Of a DNA stretch of 64,000 bases, positions 1-8,497 are shown in pieces. The DNA is taken from NCBI RefSeq assembly GCF_003946215.1, contig NZ_RHOW01000002.1, positions 1 to 64,000 of the forward strand, written 5' to 3'. A program made the translations under genes and the position numbers. Under the pieces are notes generated by a model. That model saw only the letters and a program-made list of their open reading frames with translations, was not told where the DNA came from and searched no databases. This DNA comes from Lapidilactobacillus mulanensis. Its GTDB lineage: Bacteria; Bacillota; Bacilli; Lactobacillales; Lactobacillaceae. How positions within the stretch are numbered: position 1 is the first letter of the stretch; each line of letters opens with the position of its first letter.

Positions 1-68
1 AGACGACTAACTATACCAATTTATAAGAATAGATCAGTAGTGTTGCACTTGATTTGACAATTCGGGAT

Positions 69-1016
69 TTAATTTTCCTGCAAGAATGTCTCCAATTGTT
101 CCACATCCGGATAGCCACTATTATCCCCCTCACTCTGAACAGCTAACGCGCCAACTGCATTGGCACGACGTAAGCTTTGTTCAAGTGGCAGATTTGCTAG
201 CAGACCAGAAATAAAACCGGCCGCAAAGCCATCGCCCGCGCCGACGGTATCCACAACTTTTTCAACGTGGAAAGCATCGATCTGATAAAGCTCGTTCTTA
301 TCATTTTTCGCGAATGCACCAGTACTGCCACTTTTAACGACAACTAGTTTCGGCGTCGACATATTTAAATAAAAATCTGCAATCGTCTCTGGATCGCGAC
401 TACCCATTAATATTTGACCTTCACCAATGCCCGGCAACACGATGTCGCATTGTCCTGCCAAGTGGTTGAGCGCGCGGATCATCGAATCCCGAGACGGCCA
501 TAATGCTGGGCGAATATTAGGATCGAAAATAACCGTGACGCCCGCTTTTTTAGCATCCAAAATTAATCGCTGCACGTTCTGAAACATTGTGTGCGAAATT
601 CCCGCAGAAATCCCGGTTAAGTGCAAAACGCGCACGCCTCTGAAATCTATTTTAGGTAAATCGGTCATTTGTAACTGACTGGCCGCTGAATTAGCTCGTG
701 CATATTCAATTTGCGGATCGCCGTGAGTGACCCGTTCTTTGAAATAAATACCGGTGCGTGCATCTTTATTGCTGGCAATATAATCTGTCGAAATTTTCAA
801 CTGTTCTAATGAATGGCGAATGAATCGGCCGTTCGAATCATCACCCAACGCTGAAATATATGTGCCCGCGACCCCGAGTTTATTCAGACCGATCGTCACG
901 TTTAATTCCGCTCCGGCGGGATAGCGCGTGAAATGAGTCGCCTCGTTTAAAGGAACGTCTGCCTCATCCGCCGCGTAAACCACTAATGGTTCTCCAATCG
1001 TTACAAATTCGTTCAT
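69..1016 (-). CDS. kdgK: PfkB-family sugar kinase, probable 2-keto-3-deoxygluconate kinase
   Basis: A 315-residue PfkB/ribokinase-fold kinase. The N-terminus has a GAELNVTIGLNKLG-type sugar-binding strand and the C-terminus (about residue 255) the signature DTVGAGDGFAAGF, whose Asp is the catalytic base. The family phosphorylates KDG to KDPG. That specificity is inferred from the neighbouring uxuBA genes, which make KDG from fructuronate. The start is an ATG behind GGAGTG. It lies downstream of uxuA in the same direction, but a strong terminator (1135-1185) separates them, so it probably has its own promoter. The partner KDPG aldolase is not in the window and may lie to the left. Fructokinase-like specificity cannot be excluded. 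Confidence 0.85.
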   Translation of the reverse strand: MNEFVTIGEPLVVYAADEADVPLNEATHFTRYPAGAELNVTIGLNKLGVAGTYISALGDDSNGRFIRHSLEQLKISTDYIASNKDARTGIYFKERVTHGDPQIEYARANSAASQLQMTDLPKIDFRGVRVLHLTGISAGISHTMFQNVQRLILDAKKAGVTVIFDPNIRPALWPSRDSMIRALNHLAGQCDIVLPGIGEGQILMGSRDPETIADFYLNMSTPKLVVVKSGSTGAFAKNDKNELYQIDAFHVEKVVDTVGAGDGFAAGFISGLLANLPLEQSLRRANAVGALAVQSEGDNSGYPDVEQLETFLQEN

Positions 1017-1134
1017 CTATTTCACTCCATCATCATTAATTAAAGCGTATCCACTATTATTGTAGACTAAGCTATGGTCTGACGCCAGTCTAACCCTCTG
1101 TTAACAACCGACCACAAAGTTCATTGACGATGAC

Positions 1135-1185
1135 AAAAAAGTAGCTGAACATCAACTGATTACTGCTTCGTTGATGTTCAGCTAC
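1135..1185 (-). terminator. intrinsic terminator after uxuA
   Basis: A perfect 15-bp stem (arms 1141-1155 and 1171-1185) is followed on the minus strand by six T residues (1140-1135). It ends the uxuB-uxuA transcript about 60 bp after the uxuA stop codon. Confidence 0.85.
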
Positions 1186-1246
1186 TCATCTTCATCGGTT
1201 TTTAAAAATTATCATCGATTAATGACAGGCTGGAAACTAATTCTGG

Positions 1247-2326
1247 CTATTTATTTTTCTCCAGTGCTTCCCACAAACCATTCAAATACGTGATCCCTAG
1301 CGCTCGATCATATAAGCCATAACCTGGGCGACCATTTTCTCCCCAAATATTGCGGCCATGATCTGGGCGAATATAGCCGGAATAACCGCAGTCGTGCAAG
1401 GCCTTCATGATTTCGTACATATCCAGCGATCCTTCTGACGATAAGTGAGCAGATTCGTGGAAATCATATTTATCGTTCATGAATTTAATATTTCGTGCAT
1501 GAATAAATGGCGCGCGATCCTTGCCGACAAATTCGCGGATGATCGCCGGTACATCATTCTTTGGATTTTCACCTAGGCTACCGGTACAAATCGTGAAGCC
1601 GTTATAACGCGATTCGTGCATTTCTTCGATGGCCAACATGTCTTCGCGATTCTTATAAATTCTCGGTAAGCCAAAGAGCGGACGTGGTGGATCATCCGGG
1701 TGCATCGCCATGCGCACGTCGCATTCTTCGCAAGTGGGAATGATCGCATCGAGGAAATATTTCAGATTTTCAGACAACTTCTGTTCATCCACGTCAGCAT
1801 AAGCCTGAAATAAATGTTCGATCGTTGCCAGTCGTTCTGGTTCCCAACCAGGCAAGGTATAGCCTTCGGAATTATTTTTGACCCGATTAATAATATCTTG
1901 AGGGTCATCCGCCAATTTGTCAGCTTCAAAGCTTAAGTCATTGGAACCGTCGGCGAGTTGATAGTGGAGATCTGTTCGCAACCAATCAAAAATGGGCATG
2001 AAATTATAGCAGATAACTTTAATCCCGTACTCGGATAAATTACGGATCGTTTGTTTGTAGTTTTCGATATATTGATCCCGCGTCGGTAAGCCGATTTTAA
2101 TATCATCGTGAATGTTGACCGACTCAATTACTTCCAGCTTGAGGCCAGCTGCTTGAACTTCTTGCTTCAACGCCCCAATTTTTTCTTTAGGCCAGACTTC
2201 ACCGACAGGCACATCGAATAATGCGCCGACAACTTGAGTGGTGCCTGGAATCTGTCGAATATCTTGTAAGCTGATTGGATCATCGTTGGCACCATACCAG
2301 CGGAAACCCATTTTTAAGTCTGCCAT
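1247..2326 (-). CDS. uxuA: mannonate dehydratase UxuA
   Basis: A 359-residue protein, the usual UxuA length, starting MGFRWYGANDDPISL after a short leader. It carries the family metal-site segments RMAMHPDDPP (about residue 205), CTGSLG (about 247), IHARNIKF and RPDHGR near the C-terminus. UxuA dehydrates D-mannonate to 2-keto-3-deoxygluconate in cytosolic uronate catabolism. Its ATG shares one base with the uxuB stop codon, and its GGAGG ribosome binding site lies inside the end of uxuB, so the two are translationally coupled. The order uxuB-uxuA with a nearby KDG kinase supports the assignment. Confidence 0.95.
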   Translation of the reverse strand: MADLKMGFRWYGANDDPISLQDIRQIPGTTQVVGALFDVPVGEVWPKEKIGALKQEVQAAGLKLEVIESVNIHDDIKIGLPTRDQYIENYKQTIRNLSEYGIKVICYNFMPIFDWLRTDLHYQLADGSNDLSFEADKLADDPQDIINRVKNNSEGYTLPGWEPERLATIEHLFQAYADVDEQKLSENLKYFLDAIIPTCEECDVRMAMHPDDPPRPLFGLPRIYKNREDMLAIEEMHESRYNGFTICTGSLGENPKNDVPAIIREFVGKDRAPFIHARNIKFMNDKYDFHESAHLSSEGSLDMYEIMKALHDCGYSGYIRPDHGRNIWGENGRPGYGLYDRALGITYLNGLWEALEKNK

Positions 2327-3945
2327 TATTTATCCTCCAATGCGTTTTGAATCGTTTTGATAACCGCGCCCGGTCCAGCAATCATCTCTTGGAAATAAGT
2401 CTCAACTTGTTCGGCTAAGCCAATTTTGCATAAGTCATAACCGAAAATTTCTTTATTGCTGAGGATTGGTTGCAAAACTTCGTGTGCTTCGATTTGATCG
2501 CCTAAGCGAATATTGGCGACAACAGGCTGAAGTTCTGATAAAAGTGGATCTCGACTAGGTTCGAATTTTTCACCCTGATCGTCGATGGCCATCAGATAAC
2601 GACACCAGCCGGCAAAAATCAACGGCATGGCAATCAACTGCTTCAAATCACGACCCTCATCCAAATAGTGGCGCAATGTAACGCCATAACGCACCGGAAT
2701 TTTTTGTGACGTATCGCTGGCAATTCGTTGCGGCGTGTCGGGTATATTCTTGTTTGGTAAGCGTTGTTCGATTAACTGGTCGATGAAAGCTTTAGGATCG
2801 ATAATCTTAGGATCTTTGACAACGGGTAGATCTTCCTGATAGCCCAATTGTTTGATCAGCGCCACCAGAATCGGATTTTCCATTTCCGCGGCGATTGAAT
2901 CATAACCTAATAAACTGCCGAAGATAGCTAGCGCTGTGTGCAATGGATTCAGACAGGCAGTCACCTTCATTTGATCCGCATCATTAACGGTTTCTCGGTC
3001 GGTTAAAATCACACCGGCTTTTTCTAACGGTGGTCGGCCATTGGGGAAGGCATCTTCGATCACTAAGTAATGTGTCTCTTCAGTATTCCCAAATGGCGCG
3101 ATGTTGGTATGCTTTTCGGTATGCACGATCGTCGTATCTTCAAATCCAGTTGCTGCCAGCTGTTCGGCGACATTTTCAGCAGGATTAGGCGTGATGCGAT
3201 CGATCATTGACCATGGGAAGCTCACTCTGGTGGCGTCTTGTAAATAGTCCAAAAATTCGGCAGTAACCAATTGATGATCAAGCCAACCCCGCGCAATCGT
3301 TAAAATACCGTCTTGGAAACGTTGACCATTCTCTGAAAAATTATCTGTACTGACCATCGCGATCGGATAAGCCCCTGCGTTATAACGCGCTAATAATAAC
3401 CGCGCAATCGCGCCCATATTCGTGCTAGCTTGCTCGGGGTCGCCGGCAATATCGGCTTTTGCTGCCGCAGATAATTCACCATGAATGTCTGTCAGTTGAT
3501 ACCCTTTTTCGGTGATCGACATCGTGACCATCTGCAACGAAGGCTGTTCGAAAATCTCACGCAGTTGTTGCCAACCCACAGGATTTTGTCGGCTGTAATA
3601 AAGACTGTCCGCCACACTGGCAATCAACGTTTTTTCGTAACTACCATCTTGTTTCATCACCACTTGTAGCATCCGATTTTGAAATGGGTAATAAATTTGA
3701 TCGATCACGCCATCATCATAAGTCTCGGCGACAACGACACCAGATTTCAGGGCGCCTTCGTTCAATAAATCTTGGGCAATCTTCGCGTGGAAGCAGCGGA
3801 ATAAATTACCACCACCGAAATGCACCCAAATTGGCGCTTTTTTTGTTTCCGCAATCATTTCTACCTGTGAAAATTTAGGTAGTTCAATATTTTCTGCTGT
3901 AAATTTTGTGGGATCAGTTAAATAGTCATCGGTTAGTTTGACCAT
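2326..3945 (-). CDS. uxuB: D-mannonate oxidoreductase (fructuronate reductase) UxuB
   Basis: A 539-residue member of the long-chain mannitol dehydrogenase family. The N-terminal Rossmann segment is IWVHFGGGNLFRCFHA (about residue 40), and the C-terminal domain contains KVTACLNPLHTALA, matching the catalytic K-x5-N-x2-H pattern of the family. It reduces fructuronate to mannonate with NADH and so feeds UxuA. It is the first gene of the uxuBA pair, with an AGGAG ribosome binding site, and is divergent from the GntR regulator at 4148. Tagaturonate reductase or mannitol dehydrogenase activity is possible in this family, but coupling to uxuA favours fructuronate reductase. Confidence 0.92.
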   Translation of the reverse strand: MVKLTDDYLTDPTKFTAENIELPKFSQVEMIAETKKAPIWVHFGGGNLFRCFHAKIAQDLLNEGALKSGVVVAETYDDGVIDQIYYPFQNRMLQVVMKQDGSYEKTLIASVADSLYYSRQNPVGWQQLREIFEQPSLQMVTMSITEKGYQLTDIHGELSAAAKADIAGDPEQASTNMGAIARLLLARYNAGAYPIAMVSTDNFSENGQRFQDGILTIARGWLDHQLVTAEFLDYLQDATRVSFPWSMIDRITPNPAENVAEQLAATGFEDTTIVHTEKHTNIAPFGNTEETHYLVIEDAFPNGRPPLEKAGVILTDRETVNDADQMKVTACLNPLHTALAIFGSLLGYDSIAAEMENPILVALIKQLGYQEDLPVVKDPKIIDPKAFIDQLIEQRLPNKNIPDTPQRIASDTSQKIPVRYGVTLRHYLDEGRDLKQLIAMPLIFAGWCRYLMAIDDQGEKFEPSRDPLLSELQPVVANIRLGDQIEAHEVLQPILSNKEIFGYDLCKIGLAEQVETYFQEMIAGPGAVIKTIQNALEDK

Positions 3946-4147
3946 GTTTTTTTATTCAACTCCTGTTATAATTAAAATATTAATATATCAGTTTACTCGT
4001 TTAGTGTAAGCCTTTTATCAAAAATGTCAATGACTTAAGCTGTTTTTCAACGCGGTCTTTATCTTGGCGCACATTTAGCTTACTATAAACAATGTAGCTG
4101 ATTATTTTATCGCAACAACTAAATCATTCGAAAATGAAGTGACCCTG

Positions 4148-4831
4148 ATGGCACAACCCGAAAATTATCAAGACGAAGCCTATGCACGCATCAAAAAAAT
4201 GATCATCACGCTAGAACTGCGGCCCGGTCAGCGAATCACAACCAAGGAACTCCAAACCAAATTAGCCATTGGCACAACGCCGGTGCGCGAAGCCATTATT
4301 CGGCTACGACGTGAAGGCCTATTTTTGGTGATCCCTCAAAGTGGCACCTATGTTTCCAAAATCAATCTAGATGAAGTTTACCAAGCGCGTTACGTTCGAG
4401 AAAATTTGGAGAGTCTGATTTTCCAAGACGCCGCGAAAGTCATTACCCCTGCGCAAATCGCCGAGTTAGAACAGAATTTACAATTACAGGCGATTTATCT
4501 GCAGGCCAAAAATTACGATCAATTTTTCAGTCTGGACGAGCAATTTCATGAATATTTTTACGAGATCAGCAACAAGAAATTCGTCTGGAACTGGCTGCAA
4601 TTATTGAACGCGCAATTTAATCGTTTCCGTTATTTGCGCTTGGAAATCAGCGGGCTGAATTGGAATGAAATCTATACGCAACATCAAGCCTTGATCGAAG
4701 CGTTGAAGGAAAATGATCCCAAAGCACTGAAAAAAATGGTCAAATCACATTTGCATTTAGTCGATTCAGATGTGAAAGTCGTTTTAGAAGCTGTGCCTGA
4801 ATATTTCGAACCGGAAACGACCACGCACTAA
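4148..4831 (+). CDS. GntR-family (FadR-type) regulator, probable uronate regulator
   Basis: A 227-residue regulator. The winged helix-turn-helix spans about residues 10-70, with AIGTTPVREAIIRLRREGL as recognition region and the wing IPQSGTYVSKI. An all-helical FadR/UxuR-type effector domain (FCD) with FHEYFYEIS and the metal-ligand-like SHLHLV follows. Divergence from uxuBA suggests it controls that operon. I chose ATG 4148 because GAAGTGA lies 5 bases upstream. An in-frame GTG at 4139 would add three residues but has no ribosome binding site. The AT-rich gap holds a short ATATTAATAT palindrome near 3977, a possible operator. Confidence 0.85.
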   Translation: MAQPENYQDEAYARIKKMIITLELRPGQRITTKELQTKLAIGTTPVREAIIRLRREGLFLVIPQSGTYVSKINLDEVYQARYVRENLESLIFQDAAKVITPAQIAELEQNLQLQAIYLQAKNYDQFFSLDEQFHEYFYEISNKKFVWNWLQLLNAQFNRFRYLRLEISGLNWNEIYTQHQALIEALKENDPKALKKMVKSHLHLVDSDVKVVLEAVPEYFEPETTTH

Positions 4832-4846
4832 AAAAGCTCAGCAAAT

Positions 4847-4900
4847 TTAAAAGTGGCATCCTTATTTAACCAACTAGTTAAACAGGAATGCCACTTTTTT
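4847..4900. terminator. bidirectional terminator between convergent genes
   Basis: The inverted repeat AAAAGTGGCATCC / GGAATGCCACTTTTTT sits between the convergent gntR and oxidoreductase genes, with a T-run on each strand. It can serve both. Confidence 0.85.
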
Positions 4901-4903
4901 AAT

Positions 4904-5869
4904 TTATTGTTCTGGTGCCTGTTCCCAAATTCTGTCATAAAGACGTGCGCTAGTAATGGTCAGCTGATGTGGTACCACGGGACTTTCTAATTTGCCTGCG
5001 CGCACACAGCGAATCACTTCTTCGATCTCATAAGTGAAGCCGTTTTTCGTCACGGTATCTTGATAATGCTCGATTAATTGGCCCGCCGCATCATACAAGA
5101 ACGCTTCGGTGGCGCCGTTGGCATTCGGGATCACAATTTTGCCACCGTCTCCATAAATAACGAATTGATTGCCTAACGCGGCGACGAAACTGGTCGTCAT
5201 CGTGGCCAGATACGTACTGTAATGCAAAACAACATGATCGGTTATATCGACGCCATAACGCCAATTCGCGGTCGCATCGACATGATTATATTCATTGCCC
5301 AGCAACATCGTGGTCAAATCAAATGGATAAACCGTCAAATCAAAGGTCGCGCCACCACCGAGTTGTGGATCAAAGAAGCGATTATGCGGATCCTGCGCCA
5401 CAATATTGCCGAGTTTAAAATCGCCCACACTAATACGCCCGATTTTGCCTTCGGTCAGCCAGCGCAGCGCTTGACGATAAGTCGGCAAGAATTTACTCCA
5501 CATGGCTTCCATGACGAACACTTTTTCATCGCGCGCATGATCTAGCGCCGAGATGGCTTCCGTGCTGGTCATAAACGCGGCCTTCTCACACAAAACCGGA
5601 ACTTTATATTTGATACACAGCTGCACCAATCGATAATGAACATCGGTTGTGGTCGCAATGTAGACAGCGTCCAGGTATTGATTGGCGAGCATTGTTTCGA
5701 ATTCATCGTAAACTTTTTCAATGTGATATTTTTCGGCGAAAACTTTTGCCTTCTCGACTGTGCGATTGGAAACCGCGGTGATTTCGCAATTATCGATCAG
5801 CTGGACTGCATCGGCAAACTTGGCCGCGATGCCGCCGGTTCCCATGATGCCGAATTTGAATGTTGCCAT
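4904..5869 (-). CDS. Gfo/Idh/MocA-family NAD(P)-dependent oxidoreductase
   Basis: A 321-residue protein with the N-terminal Rossmann motif KFGIMGTGGIAAKFADAV and the family EKAAFMTS segment (about residue 95, the catalytic EKP-type lysine region), followed by the C-terminal alpha/beta domain with GGGATFDLTVYPFDL. The family oxidises or reduces sugars and inositols such as trans-dihydrodiol, glucose and myo-inositol derivatives. The substrate cannot be read here. It is monocistronic, has an AGGGAG ribosome binding site, and converges on the uronate regulator, so a link to uronate use is only positional. Length is normal for the family and no defect is visible. Confidence 0.85.
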   Translation of the reverse strand: MATFKFGIMGTGGIAAKFADAVQLIDNCEITAVSNRTVEKAKVFAEKYHIEKVYDEFETMLANQYLDAVYIATTTDVHYRLVQLCIKYKVPVLCEKAAFMTSTEAISALDHARDEKVFVMEAMWSKFLPTYRQALRWLTEGKIGRISVGDFKLGNIVAQDPHNRFFDPQLGGGATFDLTVYPFDLTTMLLGNEYNHVDATANWRYGVDITDHVVLHYSTYLATMTTSFVAALGNQFVIYGDGGKIVIPNANGATEAFLYDAAGQLIEHYQDTVTKNGFTYEIEEVIRCVRAGKLESPVVPHQLTITSARLYDRIWEQAPEQ

Positions 5870-5984
5870 ATTGATTTCTCCCTTGACGTGTTGAATTAAT
5901 GACTGGTTGTTCTAAGTCTATCTTATACCAATTCCTGAATAAATGTATACGCTTTACAAAAATTGTACTGTGCTGGAAAAAAGG

Positions 5985-6250
5985 ATTGTGGGTGATGGCA
6001 GTATGAATTTGCTCCAGAGAATGAACAGCACACTCGTGGGGACGGCTGCAGGATTTTGGAAGCCCATCAAAATTCTTCCGCCTAAATTTGGAGCTCTTGC
6101 CAAAATCGCAAGATCTCCGAATTTCCCATGCTCTAAGCGACGGTGGACCATGTCGCTAAGACCATTATCACAGTGTGCTGTTCATTCTCTTCCGCAAATT
6201 CTGTGGGTCTATTCTAGCAAACAGATTTAAATTCTGAACTGGACTTTCAC
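5985..6250 (+). repeat. Family 2 hairpin element, stem variant C, plus orientation
   Basis: A long imperfect palindrome. The outer arms TTGCTCCAGAGAATGAACAGC and its near-complement at about 6177-6198 enclose the Family 2 core (GTGGGGACGGCTGCAGG, then CTTCCGCCTAAATTTGGAGCTC). Two further copies of variant C lie at 28488-28752 and 28760-29030 in the opposite orientation. The element fills most of the gap between the oxidoreductase and the ABC exporter. No credible coding sequence is present. Confidence 0.8.
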
Positions 6251-6350
6251 CCGTGTAAGCCTTTTTTAAGCAACATATATATTTAGTGGTAAAATATCAA
6301 ACGTGATTATATTTCTCGCAGTAAAGTTGTCGACTATGAAATAAAATCAT

Positions 6351-6630
6351 GCACCCAAACCCAGTTTTTTCGAGTTCACCACTAACCTAATTCCAGTTTA
6401 GGTCGCGGCTGCGTGGGGCAAGTGACGACACTGTGAAACTGCTGTTGCGACAGATTCATCGTCGCTTACAGCAGGGGCGCATTTCGAGATTTTTATCAGG
6501 AGCCGGGTTTAGCGACTGAGAAAAATCTCGAAATCGAGGTGGAAGACTTTCCCCAGAACTTAGGGGAAAGCCTGGAACCGTCCCCACAGTCCGCCGTCAC
6601 TTGCCCCACGCAGCCACGACCGAAGGTAGT
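6351..6630 (-). repeat. Family 2 hairpin element, stem variant D, minus orientation
   Basis: The arms GTCGCGGCTGCGTGGGGCAA (6412-6431) and its near-complement around 6597-6620 enclose a core with a CCGTCCCCAC motif. The boundary CCGAAGGTAG (6620-6629) is the reverse complement of the CTACCTTCGG start seen in variant A copies. A second copy with the same stem is at 28105-28380 in plus orientation. The stretch 6251-6350 shows nothing recognisable. Confidence 0.8.
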
Positions 6631-6645
6631 CAAAATATTTCAAAA

Positions 6646-6684
6646 AGACAGACCAAAATCCATTAATGGATTCCAGTCTGCCTT
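6646..6684 (-). terminator. terminator after the ABC exporter operon
   Basis: Read on the minus strand, CAGAC...GGTCTG with an inner AATCCATTAATGGATT hairpin is followed by TCTTTTT. It sits just downstream of the stop codon of the second exporter gene. Confidence 0.7.
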
Positions 6685-6706
6685 GAAATTATTTACTATT
6701 TTTAAA

Positions 6707-8497
6707 TCAATCGTGCGCCAATCTCAACATATCATACTGCGATTGATAGAGTTTATAGTACAACCCCCGCGCAGCCATTAATTCATCATGCGTCCCGTGC
6801 TCGGCGATTTTACCGCCATCGACGTAGAAAATCTGATCGCAATTTTTAATTGTGGACAAGCGATGGGCGATGATAAATGAAGTGCGTCCTTCTAACAACG
6901 CCAACAATCCAGATTGCAATAATTCTTCCGTCCGTGTATCGATACTCGAAGTGGCTTCATCCAAGATCAGAATTCGCGGATCTGCAAGCAAGACACGCGC
7001 AAAGGCGATCAATTGACGCTGACCAGCGGATAAAGTGCTCCCGCGTTCTTCAACAACGGTGTCATAACCATTCTTCAACTCACTGATGAAATCATCGGCG
7101 CGGACAACTTTCGCGGCCGCAACGACTTCTTCGTCGGTGGCATCCAGCTTCCCATAGCGAATGTTCTCCATGATCGTCCCTGAGAAAATAAAGGTATCTT
7201 GGAGCATGACCCCCATTTGTCGACGTAAAGAGGCCAAGGTGACATCCTGAACGTTGTGCCCATCAATAGACACCTCACCTTCATTAACGTCGTAGAAGCG
7301 GCTTAGGAGGTTAATAACGGTCGTTTTACCCGCACCGGTCGGTCCAACTAAGGCGACCGACTGACCATGGTCCACGTGGAAGTTAACGTCTTTCAGAATA
7401 TCCTTGCCAGGTTCGTAACGGAAAGTCACATCTTTAAACGTGATGTTCCCTTCGATTTGTGGCAATGGCTTAGCACCGGGATGATCAACGATCTCTGGCT
7501 TTTCATCCAAAGTTTCGAAAATCCGTTCCAGATAAGCCGTTGCGGTGATCAACGAGTTATAAAAGTTCCCAATATTGATCACTGGGTTCCAGAAGTTATT
7601 AACGTAGCCAATGAACGCGATCAGCGTCCCGGTACTAACTTCGACGCCGATTTGACGAATACCGACAAAATAAATCAGACACATCGTGATCACGGAAATA
7701 TTCTGCACGCCTGGCCATAATAAGAACTGAATTTTAACGGCATGCATCCAGGTGCGGCGATTATCTTCGTTAGTTTCGTCGAAGATCCGGAAATTTTCCT
7801 GCTCACGTGCAAATGATTGGGTCACTTTGATTCCCGCGATACTTTCGTGAATATAGGCGTTTAAATTCGATTGTTTATTACTCAGCGTCTGATAAGCACG
7901 GCGTTGTTTAGACTGGATCACCATGACCATCACGATCAAAATCGGAATCAATGCCAGACTATACAAAGTGAGTTTCGCATTGATGGCAAACATGAAGATC
8001 AGCGTGATCACCACGTTGAAAATATCGGAGATCAAGTTGACCAACCCGTTACTCAACAAGTCGCTTAAAGTATTGATATAATTGACGACCCGGATCAAAA
8101 TTTTCCCGTGTGGCCGACTGTCGAAGTAAGAAAAGGACAGTTTTTGCAAGTGTTGGAAGATATCAAGTCGCATGTCCTTCAAAACATCTTGGCCTAATTC
8201 AGTAATGTGGTAAATCCGGTAGCGCATGCACCACCCGATGAAAAACAGCGAGAGCGTAAATAGAATTCCGATGAGCCATAAGCCGGATAGGTTCTTGTTG
8301 GGGATGATCGAATCAATGGTGATCTTGGTAAAATAGGGGCCTAACATGCCGGCAACATTGGCCAAGATGATCACGATCAAAATTTGATAGATTTTTTTCA
8401 TGTAGGGCTTGATATAACGTGCGAGTCGCGCATAATCATACCAGTTGAATTGTTCGGTTAACTCTTCATCAACATCAGATTTATTCCGTTGTGCCAA
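6707..8497 (-). CDS. multidrug-type ABC exporter half-transporter (catalytically intact subunit)
   Basis: A 596-residue type IV ABC half-transporter: six membrane helices (about residues 30-330) followed by a nucleotide-binding domain. It has Walker A GPTGAGKTT, a slightly altered signature LSAGQ, Walker B ILILDEATS with the catalytic Glu, and switch His in FIIAHRLSTI. It starts with TTG 17 bases inside the end of the preceding exporter gene, with AGGGGGAG as ribosome binding site. The partner subunit (8481-10235) has a degenerate ATPase site, so the two should form one LmrCD/BmrCD/TM287-288-type heterodimeric drug or lipid exporter. The substrate is unknown. Confidence 0.9.
   Translation of the reverse strand: MAQRNKSDVDEELTEQFNWYDYARLARYIKPYMKKIYQILIVIILANVAGMLGPYFTKITIDSIIPNKNLSGLWLIGILFTLSLFFIGWCMRYRIYHITELGQDVLKDMRLDIFQHLQKLSFSYFDSRPHGKILIRVVNYINTLSDLLSNGLVNLISDIFNVVITLIFMFAINAKLTLYSLALIPILIVMVMVIQSKQRRAYQTLSNKQSNLNAYIHESIAGIKVTQSFAREQENFRIFDETNEDNRRTWMHAVKIQFLLWPGVQNISVITMCLIYFVGIRQIGVEVSTGTLIAFIGYVNNFWNPVINIGNFYNSLITATAYLERIFETLDEKPEIVDHPGAKPLPQIEGNITFKDVTFRYEPGKDILKDVNFHVDHGQSVALVGPTGAGKTTVINLLSRFYDVNEGEVSIDGHNVQDVTLASLRRQMGVMLQDTFIFSGTIMENIRYGKLDATDEEVVAAAKVVRADDFISELKNGYDTVVEERGSTLSAGQRQLIAFARVLLADPRILILDEATSSIDTRTEELLQSGLLALLEGRTSFIIAHRLSTIKNCDQIFYVDGGKIAEHGTHDELMAARGLYYKLYQSQYDMLRLAHD

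Noticed and set aside
5222-5545. Overlapping reading frames on the opposite strand of the oxidoreductase and of many other genes
   Set aside because: Codon pattern, ribosome binding sites and homology support the other strand. These are shadow frames.
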